DNA of 64,000 nt from Halieaceae bacterium. GTDB lineage: Bacteria; Pseudomonadota; Gammaproteobacteria; Pseudomonadales; Halieaceae. The notes under the pieces are model-generated. The model was given only the letters and a program-made list of their open reading frames with translations. It searched no databases and was not told the origin of the DNA. This document shows positions 1 through 7,801 of the stretch, piece after piece. Positions within the stretch are counted from its first letter, which is position 1, and each line of letters starts with the position of its first letter. The translations under genes and the position numbers were made by a program. Location of the stretch: assembly GCA_902623175.1 (NCBI GenBank), contig CACNSR010000003.1, forward strand, positions 1 to 64,000, given 5' to 3'.

Positions 1-483
1 CAGTGGTTTTAAAAGATCCTTGGCATGAGGCGTTGAGTCGACGACGTTCCAGTCGCTGACCGCAGTGTCAAACATTGCGAACCCGTCATGGTGCTTGGCG
101 GTTATGACGATGTACTTCATTCCGGCATCCTTAGCGAGGCGCACCCATGCCTCCGGGTCGTAATTCACCGGGTTGAATTCTCTGGAGTACTGTTGGTATT
201 CGCTCACTGGGATACGCCCATAGTGCATGATCCATTCGCCGATATTTTCTATTTGCTCACCCTTATGGGTGCCCGCCGGCACAGCGTAGACCCCCCAGTG
301 GATGAACAAGCCGAAGCGCGCTTCCCGCCACCAAGCCATACGCTGGTTGCGGTCGTCAGTGCTTTCGTCGTGGTAGGGGCCTTTGTATAGGCCTCCATCC
401 TCTGCAGCGCCATGCGCAGGCGAGCAGAGCAGGACCGAAATGAGAGCCGCCCGGCAAACCCCTGTGAGCTGGTGTTTTTTCAC
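1..483 (-). CDS. Alpha-L-fucosidase (GH29), N-terminal part, cut by the window edge
   Basis: Exported glycoside hydrolase that would remove terminal alpha-L-fucose from glycans, most likely in the periplasm. Only the first 161 codons are inside the window. The GTG start at 483 has a GAGGGG ribosome site about ten bases upstream. Residues 1-25 form a signal peptide (KK, hydrophobic core, A-H-G cleavage region). The start of the GH29 barrel follows: WWREARFGLFIHWG at 51-64, GEWIMHYGRIP at 82-92, and KHHDGFAMFDT at 130-140 with the His pair typical of the family. The catalytic nucleophile Asp would lie further on and is not visible. The following gene diverges on the plus strand 42 bases away. 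The family call is firm; the exact glycan substrate is not known. Confidence 0.9.
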   Translation of the reverse strand, partial: MKKHQLTGVCRAALISVLLCSPAHGAAEDGGLYKGPYHDESTDDRNQRMAWWREARFGLFIHWGVYAVPAGTHKGEQIENIGEWIMHYGRIPVSEYQQYSREFNPVNYDPEAWVRLAKDAGMKYIVITAKHHDGFAMFDTAVSDWNVVDSTPHAKDLLKPL

Positions 484-525
484 TGGTGATACCCCTCGTG
501 CAACAACAGCATATCACCACAGGAA

Positions 526-1143
526 ATGAAGGAGCCACTCGGTACGGGTAGCAATGGAGTAGCAGATGTTGAAGCCAAGTCGGACTCTCACCTAGTATGG
601 CTGTTATATTGGTATGCGGGAATGGCAATGTATTTGCGTTATCAAGAGGAAGACTGCTGCTTAACCCTGAGGGAGGGTATCGCCGAGTACCACACTTACC
701 TTAAAGCCATCGGCAGAGAGGCAATGGTTGATCATGCGGGTTCGCGCCTCATCCTTGAACATGACGCGACGCATGTCATTTTTGGCATGGACACCTCGCT
801 GGAGCAGGAGGCCGGTCTCGACACCTGGCTGATTTTTGGATGCCAATATCAATGGCGATACCTACGCGGTTATGCCCAACTGCCTGAGATCAAGGCACTT
901 TATAAGGCGCTGATTAAAGACGGCGGTTGGTTCCTTTTGATCAAGCTTTATTGGAAATGCCTGGGCCTAAAGTGGCGGATTGTTCGGCGTACCCGACGCA
1001 TGACACATAAGTGGCCGTTTCAGTTCCCCGAGGAGTGGCTGGATCATCCTGTTGCGGCTTTGAGAGCGCGACACGGCATCAGCACTCTGACGCCAGAGGA
1101 GCGTGCCACCGGCGATTTACTGCGGTGGAGCGGACAGTACTAA
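526..1143 (+). CDS. COQ4-like protein with HDxxH-x11-E metal site
   Basis: A 205-residue protein without signal peptide. Residues 79-95 read H-D-A-T-H followed by eleven residues and E, the metal-binding signature of the COQ4 family, which in eukaryotes acts in ubiquinone ring modification. The downstream tryptophan- and tyrosine-rich helical stretch (101-125) also fits that family. The general COQ4 relationship is inferred from this motif and spacing; a role in quinone synthesis here is speculation. The start is uncertain: ATG 526 has an AGGAA nearly touching it, and internal ATGs near 622 and 628 are alternatives. It is followed five bases later by a membrane protein gene, so the two may be co-expressed. 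Its upstream neighbour (fucosidase) is divergent. Confidence 0.6.
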   Translation: MKEPLGTGSNGVADVEAKSDSHLVWLLYWYAGMAMYLRYQEEDCCLTLREGIAEYHTYLKAIGREAMVDHAGSRLILEHDATHVIFGMDTSLEQEAGLDTWLIFGCQYQWRYLRGYAQLPEIKALYKALIKDGGWFLLIKLYWKCLGLKWRIVRRTRRMTHKWPFQFPEEWLDHPVAALRARHGISTLTPEERATGDLLRWSGQY

Positions 1144-1148
1144 CGTGA

Positions 1149-2051
1149 TTGCGGCATTGCGGTACTCCTCTCGCAGCCAGCCCTAATCCAGTGACTGCAT
1201 TCAGAGCGGCCATCATTGCGCTTTATGAGGGTCCCGCATATGTGTGGATCAAAGCAGCCCTGTACGCGCTTCTGCTCGCAAATTTTGGGTATTACCTGCT
1301 CGAGGACTGGTCGAGAACGAGTTTTTCGCTCACTGACGCCGCCAGCTTTTATGACTGGGTTCGAGAGTTTAATACGAGTTTGGACGAAGTAGCGTGGTTT
1401 ACTCTGCTACTGATTTTCGAGCTCGAGACCTACGTTCTAGATGAGTCCGGATGGTCACCGAGCCTGGCGCGAATTGTGCTATCGATTAAGTTGATCGCTT
1501 TCTGTCTGATTGGGCACACGCTCTATGTGAACTTCACTGCCCTGACAGAAATTTTGGGACCCGTCTCCGCTTCAGCCGGCTCGGATCTGTGCGACCTCGC
1601 GGACACTGGGCAGTCATGGTTATTTAACCTCGATTACACCCTGATTACGTCAGAGACGTGCGATGTTTTGCCTCAGGCCCCTCAGTACTGGGAAATCCCA
1701 GGCGAGCCCGTCGTCACGTCCTCAGCTGGACTTGATTTAGCCAGGAGACTTGCCTGGTGTGATTTTATGGAAACAGCGGCATGGCTGAGTTTGGGCGCGT
1801 CTATGGAAGCGGCCATCAGAATCACTGACCGTGGCGTTACCTCTGGTTACGCAGTAACGGCCCTTGGCTGGCTGAAGTTTGGGCTGTACGCGTTGATTCT
1901 CGCGCTCGGCATTTACTGGGCCTTCTACGGGCACTGGGTTTACCTGTGGGATGAGCTCCTCTGGATCTTTGGCTTCGCGTTTCTGGAGGTCAATCTTGAT
2001 GGTTGGCGAGAGGAGATTGATAATGAAGTCGCTGACGATCTCTCGAGTTGA
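1149..2051 (+). CDS. Polytopic membrane protein of unknown function
   Basis: I do not recognise the family. The protein has about 300 residues from a TTG start at 1149; GTG at 1191 (residue 15) is an equally plausible start. Hydrophobic segments lie near residues 33-50, 78-95, 107-128, 207-220 and 243-280, so five or six membrane spans are likely. Between spans 3 and 4 there is a loop of about 70 residues with two or three cysteines (C147, C166 and nearby) that could lie in the periplasm. The C-terminus (FLEVNLDGWREEIDNE) is acidic and probably cytoplasmic. It lies five bases after the COQ4-like gene and is probably in the same transcript, which suggests a membrane partner for that protein, though nothing in the sequence proves it. 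Confidence 0.6.
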   Translation: MRHCGTPLAASPNPVTAFRAAIIALYEGPAYVWIKAALYALLLANFGYYLLEDWSRTSFSLTDAASFYDWVREFNTSLDEVAWFTLLLIFELETYVLDESGWSPSLARIVLSIKLIAFCLIGHTLYVNFTALTEILGPVSASAGSDLCDLADTGQSWLFNLDYTLITSETCDVLPQAPQYWEIPGEPVVTSSAGLDLARRLAWCDFMETAAWLSLGASMEAAIRITDRGVTSGYAVTALGWLKFGLYALILALGIYWAFYGHWVYLWDELLWIFGFAFLEVNLDGWREEIDNEVADDLSS

Positions 2052-2141
2052 GCCTACTCTAATCGTCACACCATGACTAAATGTCAGTGCGGCATCAGGA
2101 AGCTGAGGTAATTGCCGGTCAGGCTTAGGAGACAGATAGTA

Positions 2142-3017
2142 ATGATCCCTACATTCGGTAATACCGCGACAGTGTCGGAGGTGGTGGCAGCCCTACGTTC
2201 GTTTGGCGCGGCGATCGTCACGAATGCCGCCAACTCAGACTTAATGCAAGTCGTCGCGGCAGAGTTGCGATCTGGATTCGATGAGTGTGCTTTGGAAGAG
2301 CAGAGCGCATTCGATGGTGGCAGGACCAATCGTTTCAATCAGGTACTCCGAGCATCACCCGGCGCAGCCAAGCTTATTGAGCATGAGTGGGTGGTGGCTG
2401 TAGCTGACGAAATACTGCTCCCTCACTGTGCTAACTACACAGTAGGCAGCATGACGGCGATCGAGATTCTGCCCGGAGAAGATGGTCAGGCACTGCACCG
2501 AGATGACACCATTTACCCTATTGATCTTGCAGGGATGGAGCTGCAGATTGGAGTGATGTGGGCGATTAATGATTTCACCGCGGAGAATGGTGCCACCCGC
2601 GTTGTGCCAGGTTCTCATCGGTATTTGCGGTCGTGGCACTTACCCAGTTTGGGAGAGTGGTTACCTGCTGAGATGCCTAACGGTTCGGCTCTCTTCTATC
2701 TTGGGTCCACTTGGCATGGGGGTGGCCCGAACCATAGCCGGTCGAGTCGAATAGGGCTGATCAATACTTACTGTTTGGGATGGCTCCGCCAAGAATCAAA
2801 CCAATACTTCGAGAACCCACCAAGTATCGCGAAACAATTCAGCCCATCTTTGCGCGCGCTGCTGGGCTATACCCCTCACGGCAGCGGTGACGATGAGATC
2901 GGCACTTTCGTCGGAGAGTGTGATGGGTGGTTGGATAAGCCCCCCAGAGCCGCTTGGCGAGACGAGAGAGGCCAGGTAGGTGGGGAGGATAACGTCACAG
3001 AGCAGGTGGGGTCCTAG
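2142..3017 (+). CDS. Phytanoyl-CoA dioxygenase (PhyH) family protein
   Basis: Fe(II)/2-oxoglutarate-dependent oxygenase of 291 residues, expected to be cytoplasmic. The iron-binding triad is visible: H119 and D121 in LHRDD, and H192 in STWHGGG. R203 in the following S-S-R-I is placed to bind 2-oxoglutarate. The stretch GVMWAINDFTAENGATRVVPGSH at about 137-159 is the typical core of PhyH hydroxylases. ATG 2142 is chosen because TAGGAGA lies nine bases upstream; an in-frame TTG at 2112 has no such site. The C-terminal 40 residues are polar and probably disordered. The substrate is not deducible; family members hydroxylate acyl chains, amino acids or antibiotic intermediates. Confidence 0.85.
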   Translation: MIPTFGNTATVSEVVAALRSFGAAIVTNAANSDLMQVVAAELRSGFDECALEEQSAFDGGRTNRFNQVLRASPGAAKLIEHEWVVAVADEILLPHCANYTVGSMTAIEILPGEDGQALHRDDTIYPIDLAGMELQIGVMWAINDFTAENGATRVVPGSHRYLRSWHLPSLGEWLPAEMPNGSALFYLGSTWHGGGPNHSRSSRIGLINTYCLGWLRQESNQYFENPPSIAKQFSPSLRALLGYTPHGSGDDEIGTFVGECDGWLDKPPRAAWRDERGQVGGEDNVTEQVGS

Positions 3018-3240
3018 TGGCAGCAGGCTTGGCGCCGCTGAGTGATGGACTAAGCCGTTTCTGCTGATATGTGTGAGCCCCTATCAAGTCGTAGTGCCGT
3101 CCACTAACTGCTATCGGTCTTGAGGTTTGCTTCCAAGTAATCAGGCACCGCCCCGCGGCTTTTAGTAATAATAATTGTTTGAAAGCGCTGCGCAGAGGGA
3201 TTAGCGTAAGAGCGAAGAAGTTCTCTGTGAGGCTATTGAT

Positions 3241-4131
3241 ATGGTGGTTCGATCTCTTTTCTTTGCGGCTTTGTGCAGTCTCTTGGTTGCCTGCGCTGCT
3301 GACTCGCGCCAAAACAACGATGCCGCGGTCATCGCTGCCGCTAAAGCGGGCTACGACGCTTTCGCAACCGGCGACATGGAGGCATGGGCTGCCACTCAGG
3401 CACCCGATTCACAATGGGAGATGCCCAAGGGTTTCCCCTACGGAGGTAGCTATGTGGGTCCTCAACAAGTGATCGATGGGGTCTTCACCCCCATCGCTGA
3501 GCTCTGGCCCGACTTCAAGGTCGAACCCACGGCGTTTCATGCCGCGGGCAATGTGGTGTTCATCGAAACTAAAATGACAGCGGGTGGTGTCACCAGTGAT
3601 TCCATTCACAAGGCGGTTATCGAGAACGGCAATTACGCTGCGTTTCAGGTCTACGACGACGCCGGCTTCATGATGGCCCATTCCACTGCCGGCGAGAGCA
3701 TCGGTAAGCAATATTTTGGAGACGGCTCATCCAAACCCCTATTGGCAGGTAGCGGTGCAAGCGCACAACTTTGGGTTGACTATATTCAAGCTCACAACGA
3801 GCGTGATTTTGACAAGATCGCCGCCATGAACGCGGAAGATTTCAAAGGTGTTACTGCGGGTGGTGAGGTGGTTCGTGGCTCAGAGGCGCAGGCTGCCTTT
3901 TTACAAGACTGGGTAGCGAAAGAGAATCCTCAGTGGGCGGTCTGGTGGGTCATTCCCAATACCGGTGAGAACGAGGAGGGAGGCATAGAAGAGTGGTTGG
4001 CCAGTGGAAATATCATTACTGCCACTGGCCCCGACGGCACAGAGCGCAAAGCCTATGAGACCATCGACGTTTTGATCGAAGATGGCAAAATCAGGCTCCT
4101 AAACGTCGCCTCTCAAACTATGCCCGAATAA
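3241..4131 (+). CDS. Lipoprotein with two NTF2/SnoaL-like domains
   Basis: A 296-residue exported lipoprotein. Residues 1-18 are a lipoprotein signal with lipobox L-V-A-C (Cys18). Two NTF2-like cone-shaped domains follow: residues 27-150 (AKAGYDAFATGDMEAWAA) and 175-296 (WVDYIQAHNERDFDKIAAM), each starting with the helix pattern seen in SnoaL-like polyketide cyclases and limonene-epoxide-hydrolase relatives. This fold binds small hydrophobic molecules, either as enzyme or carrier. No catalytic residue can be assigned. A GAGG lies nine bases before the ATG. The gene stands alone with 220 bases upstream and about 100 bases to the rhodanese gene. Confidence 0.75.
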   Translation: MVVRSLFFAALCSLLVACAADSRQNNDAAVIAAAKAGYDAFATGDMEAWAATQAPDSQWEMPKGFPYGGSYVGPQQVIDGVFTPIAELWPDFKVEPTAFHAAGNVVFIETKMTAGGVTSDSIHKAVIENGNYAAFQVYDDAGFMMAHSTAGESIGKQYFGDGSSKPLLAGSGASAQLWVDYIQAHNERDFDKIAAMNAEDFKGVTAGGEVVRGSEAQAAFLQDWVAKENPQWAVWWVIPNTGENEEGGIEEWLASGNIITATGPDGTERKAYETIDVLIEDGKIRLLNVASQTMPE

Positions 4132-4168
4132 TGGCTGACGGCTTGACCCTAAGCACAACTGACGTACA

Positions 4169-4198
4169 TTGACAAGCGTTCCCGCCCTGCAGGCGGGC
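4169..4198 (+). other. TTGACA box and GC hairpin before the rhodanese gene
   Basis: TTGACA at 4169-4174 is followed by a perfect hairpin CCCGCC/GGCGGG (about 4182-4198). No good -10 box sits 16-18 bases after TTGACA, and no T-run follows the hairpin, so this is neither a clear promoter nor a clear terminator. It could be an mRNA 5' or 3' stabilising stem between the lipoprotein gene and the rhodanese gene. Confidence 0.3.
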
Positions 4199-4227
4199 CG
4201 CGAATAACCATAAAAGGAGGTAAATCC

Positions 4228-4809
4228 ATGATCACCGTCCTCAAGAAATCAGGGCTTTTGTGCGTTGTGTTGCTGGTTGCTTTTTCACAATCGGTCGTGG
4301 CGGAAGATCTGCGCATAATTGGCGAAGATAAAAGCTTTGCCGCGACCCTGCCTTCCGGTGAAACCATCACCATCACTCGTCAGATGACGGACTGCGCCAA
4401 GAACAAAGGCTGGTTGCAGCCGCTTGTCCCCGAGCCGGGCATCGTGCCGGTAACAGAAATCGAAGTACTGAACGCTATCAGCGATCCCAACACGATTTTG
4501 GTCGACATGCGCACCGAGGAATGGTTCCTGGACGCCACGATTCCCGGCTCCGTCAACATTCCCTACACCGAGGTGGCCATGCGTATGGACGAGCTCGGCT
4601 GTAGCAAGAGTGACGCGGGCTGGGACTGCAGCAACGCCTCGAACGTGGTCGGCTTTTGCAATGGTCCGGTCTGCCCACAAAGTCCTACCGCGATGAAGGC
4701 GATGATTCGCGATGGCTTCCCAGCCGAGAAAATCCACTACTATCGGGGGGGGATGCTCGATTGGGACGCGCTGGGGCTGACGACTGTGGAAGGTGACTTC
4801 GCCTTCTGA
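4228..4809 (+). CDS. Exported rhodanese-like protein
   Basis: A 193-residue protein with a cleavable signal peptide (residues 1-25, ending S-V-V-A-E) and a single rhodanese domain from about residue 74 to 188. The domain shows VDMRTEEWF at 92-100, the PGSVNIPY loop at 106-113, the active-site loop FCNGPVCPQS at 143-152 with C144 as probable catalytic cysteine, and the closing YYRGGMLDW at 171-179. Other cysteines (C56, C125, C134, C149) could form periplasmic disulfides. It would move sulfane sulfur or act in redox handling in the periplasm. Start support is very strong: AAAAGGAGG lies seven bases before the ATG. Confidence 0.85.
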   Translation: MITVLKKSGLLCVVLLVAFSQSVVAEDLRIIGEDKSFAATLPSGETITITRQMTDCAKNKGWLQPLVPEPGIVPVTEIEVLNAISDPNTILVDMRTEEWFLDATIPGSVNIPYTEVAMRMDELGCSKSDAGWDCSNASNVVGFCNGPVCPQSPTAMKAMIRDGFPAEKIHYYRGGMLDWDALGLTTVEGDFAF

Positions 4810-5146
4810 TTGAGCCTGCCGCGTTCCCGTTACTGATGAACCCCGGGGGTCGCTACTCAGAGCCGCCCGGGTAAGCGGGAGAGCGGTTTGCTGGCTGCGC
4901 CAGAGGTTTCGTGGATGTGGTGGAACGTCAGCGGGTTTTTGATAACAGTCGCTACCCGTGTGCTTAGCAGTTGGCGCTGAACAGGGTGGGTCGCCGCTTC
5001 TGATTCTGTTTGGGCACCCGCATTTTTCGTTGGTCAGGGCTTCGAGCGTTCCTGGCTGCTCTGTTCCTTCACGCTCGCGAGCGCGGCGTGCGGTTTTTTA
5101 ATGGTATTGGGTGTGTTTGGCGTGCGGTGACGCTTCGCAGGAGCAC
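4810..5146. other. Intergenic region between convergent transcripts
   Basis: About 340 bases between the end of the rhodanese gene and the terminator of the minus-strand exported-protein cluster. I see no convincing gene on either strand; short open frames lack ribosome sites and have no recognisable motif. One weak plus-strand terminator candidate (CACGC/GCGTG stem at 5070-5090 followed by TTTTTT at 5094-5099) may end the rhodanese transcript. Confidence 0.4.
5070..5099 (+). terminator. Weak candidate terminator
   Basis: CACGC pairs with GCGTG across an eleven-base loop that itself contains a GCTCGCGAGC palindrome, then CGG and six T. It lies 260 bases after the rhodanese stop, which is far, so confidence is low. 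Confidence 0.35.
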
Positions 5147-5178
5147 AAAAAAAAGGGTCAAAGCGCAGGCTCTGACCC
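5147..5178 (-). terminator. Rho-independent terminator of the exported-protein cluster
   Basis: Read on the minus strand: GGGTCAGAGC, loop CTGC, GCTTTGACCC (ten pairs with one G-U), then eight T. It starts about ten bases after the stop codon at 5189 and should end the transcript that carries the three exported-protein genes. Confidence 0.9.
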
Positions 5179-5188
5179 TAGCATTTTC

Positions 5189-5929
5189 TTAGCCGCCCAT
5201 GTTGCCAAAGACCGCCATATCGACTGTCACGATATTTTGCTCAATGGTGCGAATGTCGCCGACTTCCTTGATGAATTTTTGGAAGGCTTTGTCTGCGCGA
5301 TTGGCATTCATCTGAGCCATAACTGTTCCAACACTCTTGCCGGTTACTGAGACGACATGTGTAGTATCGCCCACTCCACCCGCTGGAATAGCGAATAGCA
5401 TCGTGTCCGTTTCACCAATATCAGTACTGTCCATCATTTCTTGGAAAGCGGACGCGTATTTTGCTGGGTTTGAAACTGAAGCGAAGACATAGAGGCTCGC
5501 CGTGCCCGGGCCAAATCCGATCTGATTTTTCATTGAACCGAGGCCAGTGGATTCGAACATTGAGGAGGTCACTACTTCTACAGCTCCGCTTACCTCACTC
5601 TGAAAGGTTGCTGCATCCTCTGATTGAGCATTGATAGCGAATGCGACATCCATTGCTTCATAGGACGGGTAAACAACTGAAATAACGTGAGAAATAGGAC
5701 TTTCGCCTCCAGCAACAACCTGCCTCAAAATTGCAATGCCGGGATTTTTCTCGCCTGTAGGTGAGCCCCAATATTTGGTCAAAGCCGCAGCAAATGCTTG
5801 AGGGTCTGAGACATCAAGCCCATACACCATACCTACCGGTTTTGTTGGCGTGGCGTGATTATCGGCGGCAGCAAAAGTTGTGCTGAGAGCCAGCGTTAAG
5901 GACATCAGCACGGTGATTAAACTTTTCAT
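5189..5929 (-). CDS. Exported protein, two ferredoxin-like repeats, unknown function
   Basis: I do not recognise a named family. The protein has 246 residues from ATG 5929, chosen because AGAGGAAAACC precedes it; an upstream in-frame ATG at 5992 has no signal sequence. Residues 1-23 are a signal peptide (A-F-A-A-A-D). The mature part seems to hold two similar halves, about 33-125 and 138-240. Each begins with a hydrophobic strand and a DP/NP-helix (VSDPQAFAAAL; VSNPAKYASAF), has a central strand (AILRQVVAGG; MLFAIPAGG) and a His-containing strand (SHVISVV; THVVSVT). This resembles dimeric alpha+beta-barrel (NIPSNAP/EthD-like) folds, which is inference. The SDNHA/ADNHA sequence after cleavage is shared with the upstream gene product. 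Last gene before a strong terminator. Confidence 0.7.
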   Translation of the reverse strand: MKSLITVLMSLTLALSTTFAAADNHATPTKPVGMVYGLDVSDPQAFAAALTKYWGSPTGEKNPGIAILRQVVAGGESPISHVISVVYPSYEAMDVAFAINAQSEDAATFQSEVSGAVEVVTSSMFESTGLGSMKNQIGFGPGTASLYVFASVSNPAKYASAFQEMMDSTDIGETDTMLFAIPAGGVGDTTHVVSVTGKSVGTVMAQMNANRADKAFQKFIKEVGDIRTIEQNIVTVDMAVFGNMGG

Positions 5930-6005
5930 AGGTTTTCCTCTGTATTTTTTGTCATCAAAAATATAGCTCCGACCAGAGTAAGGCCTGGGCATCCTAAATT
6001 TAATG

Positions 6006-6791
6006 TCAGGGTGTGCGGATCACTTGAGAGTGATAGACCCGATTTGAGTCGCACTGGACGATGTCACCGTAGAGCCTGAAGAAGTCTCGACTTAGTCCTT
6101 TGTTCCAAAGCTCGTCAGTAAAATTAGAGTACGCCGCGAAATTTGCATGTCCAATTACCCACTTAAAGCTTGGAGAGTTTCCAATTCCAGCTGGTGCTCC
6201 CGCCCTCGGCCAAAGTTGCGCCATCCCCATTGCCTCTCCTGTGAAGCCCCGGTCTGCAAGCACCTTGGCGTAAGCTACGTTAGCTGCATAAAGGTCATCA
6301 TCATTCTTGCCCTCCCGGTAAACGCAGTCAGCAAATTCAGTCAGATGATTTTCGTTAGTGAAGTCCCCAGCTTGAACCAATACCCAGGCTCCCCAATCGC
6401 TGTGAGCACAGTTCCCAAGAAATTTGTTGGCTTCTGCGTACATTTCATCACCATTGGCAGAGCGTATGTCCATGTCTTTGCCAGCTGACGCATAACTATC
6501 CCAATAGCCAAGCCAGGTGAACTCAGTAGGGTATTGTCCGTCAGAAAATTCACTCCACATTAGTTGAGCTACGTGAGAGCCAAAAGCGTCGTTGTCGTCT
6601 GCCCACTTGTTCCAACTTGCAGCAAACTTTTGTGACTGCTCGTAGCCATCGATACCCTCTTTGAAACTACATCCATAGATCTCAAGCGGCGCACCTGTAC
6701 TCCACGCAGGGCCATCAGACGCATGATTATCTGAAAGTGCCGCTGGTGCTGCGGCTATGCAAATAGCGCCAAAAATAGTTTTGAGTTTCAT
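6006..6791 (-). CDS. Exported protein, paralog of the 6868-7653 product, unknown function
   Basis: A 261-residue protein with signal peptide (residues 1-20, then SDNHA). Strong ribosome site AAAAGGAGAA before the ATG. It aligns by eye with the product of 6868-7653 along its whole length: C41-x-FKEGI vs CKLNPGV, LGYWDSY vs LAMDDYERW, GNCAHSDWGAWVLV vs AMCNVKQAHGVVLF, ADCVYREG vs NWCTPKVG, and a final Cys before the C-terminus (VQCDSNR vs ADCGGEQ). Four cysteines are thus kept in both, which suggests two disulfides in the periplasm. The halves again look like ferredoxin-like repeats. Function unknown; the 76-base gap to the next gene and shared terminator indicate one operon. Confidence 0.7.
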   Translation of the reverse strand: MKLKTIFGAICIAAAPAALSDNHASDGPAWSTGAPLEIYGCSFKEGIDGYEQSQKFAASWNKWADDNDAFGSHVAQLMWSEFSDGQYPTEFTWLGYWDSYASAGKDMDIRSANGDEMYAEANKFLGNCAHSDWGAWVLVQAGDFTNENHLTEFADCVYREGKNDDDLYAANVAYAKVLADRGFTGEAMGMAQLWPRAGAPAGIGNSPSFKWVIGHANFAAYSNFTDELWNKGLSRDFFRLYGDIVQCDSNRVYHSQVIRTP

Positions 6792-6867
6792 ATTTGTTCT
6801 CCTTTTAAGATAATGAGAAGAGCCGCCTTTTAGGGGTGGCCAGTCTGTTTTAGTAAAATACGGTGCT

Positions 6868-7653
6868 TTATGGCCTAAGCATCACGGTTTCAGCCATGAG
6901 TTGTTCTCCGCCGCAGTCCGCATATGTCTGGTAATACTCTCGAAGGCCTCTCCAGCCACCATTTGCTTCCATTTTCCTTCGCTTCATAAAGGACTCGATG
7001 TCGGGGTAGATTGCTAAGTGGGCAAATTCGCCTGGTGAGTCTGCACCTCCAGTGTGCGGAAACATTAGTGCCCAACCAATCATCCCGGCCGAATCACTTT
7101 TGATGTCAGTAACGTAATCATTATGTTTTTGCTCGAGCTGCTCCCAACCAACTTTGGGTGTGCACCAATTCCAACTCACATAACGTTCATCATCACTTTG
7201 CATTGCATCTGCGTCTGCAAATAAAACGACACCGTGTGCCTGCTTTACGTTACACATCGCGAGTGATTGCCAGCGCTCGTTCAGTGCCGCGCCGTCTGTG
7301 GACGTCAGCCACATGTCCCATGATTTTCCCCATCTCTCATAGTCGTCCATGGCTAAAAATTCCACGAAATCATAGGGCCAGGGGTTATTCGCATTTGCGT
7401 GCGAGAAGACTGGTTTTTGTCTCACGAAGACTGGTTCAACATTATTTTTCTTAGCCCAATCGAAGTAATCATCCAGCATCGCGTCGTAATCTTCTTCGCT
7501 TACGCCTGGATTGAGTTTGCAAAGATTAGCCTGAACGTTGAATGGTTTTGTTACGTTCATGCCATTGAGCATGTGATCGTCCGCTAAGGTGGCGGGTGAG
7601 GCGAAAATCGCCATAAGCATGGCGCAGAGCCATACGGGTCTAAAAGCAGTCAT
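6868..7653 (-). CDS. Exported protein, first gene of the paralog cluster, unknown function
   Basis: A 261-residue protein with signal peptide (residues 1-25, T-L-A-D-D-H). The mature part starts with CKLNPGVSEEDYDAMLDDYFDWAKK, a pattern of strand plus amphipathic helix that recurs as CTPKVGWEQLEQKHNDYV in the second half, so it too seems to be an internal duplication. The four conserved cysteines match those of the next gene product. The C-terminus (AETVMLRP) parallels that of the paralog (SQVIRTP). As first gene it should carry the operon promoter in the 148-base gap before 7802, but I could not pick convincing -35/-10 boxes. Function unknown; a periplasmic small-molecule binding or degrading role is only a guess from the fold. 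Confidence 0.7.
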   Translation of the reverse strand: MTAFRPVWLCAMLMAIFASPATLADDHMLNGMNVTKPFNVQANLCKLNPGVSEEDYDAMLDDYFDWAKKNNVEPVFVRQKPVFSHANANNPWPYDFVEFLAMDDYERWGKSWDMWLTSTDGAALNERWQSLAMCNVKQAHGVVLFADADAMQSDDERYVSWNWCTPKVGWEQLEQKHNDYVTDIKSDSAGMIGWALMFPHTGGADSPGEFAHLAIYPDIESFMKRRKMEANGGWRGLREYYQTYADCGGEQLMAETVMLRP

Positions 7654-7721
7654 TATTAATTCCTAGGTGGTTGAGTTGATATGTGTGTCCTCTTCGCAAA
7701 CAAGACGTCACACGAAGTCGA

Positions 7722-7751
7722 AGCTACCAAAAAGAAAATTCACCGCGGTGA
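7722..7751 (-). terminator. Candidate terminator of the permease operon
   Basis: On the minus strand the palindrome TCACCGCGGTGA (7740-7751) is followed by ATTTTCTTTTT. The stem is short (four to five pairs), but the position, 50 bases after the permease stop at 7802, is right. Confidence 0.5.
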
Positions 7752-7768
7752 GTCTTTTATGAAACTTC

Positions 7769-7788
7769 TCGTTGCAAGAATGCAACGA
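7769..7788. repeat. Inverted repeat after the permease gene
   Basis: TCGTTGCA, loop AGAA, TGCAACGA: eight perfect pairs, 13 bases beyond the permease stop. No T-run follows on either strand, so it is not a terminator by itself; it may protect the 3' end of the mRNA or be an operator for the divergent-facing cluster promoter. Confidence 0.5.
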
Positions 7789-7801
7789 AGTGCTTTGCTT
7801 G

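Noticed and set aside
2072-2110. Tiny frame of 12 codons with two cysteines before the PhyH gene
   Set aside because: Too short and without ribosome site; chance frame.
4285-4737. Minus-strand frame of 150 codons opposite the rhodanese gene
   Set aside because: The plus strand carries a signal peptide, active-site loop and ribosome site; the antisense peptide has none.
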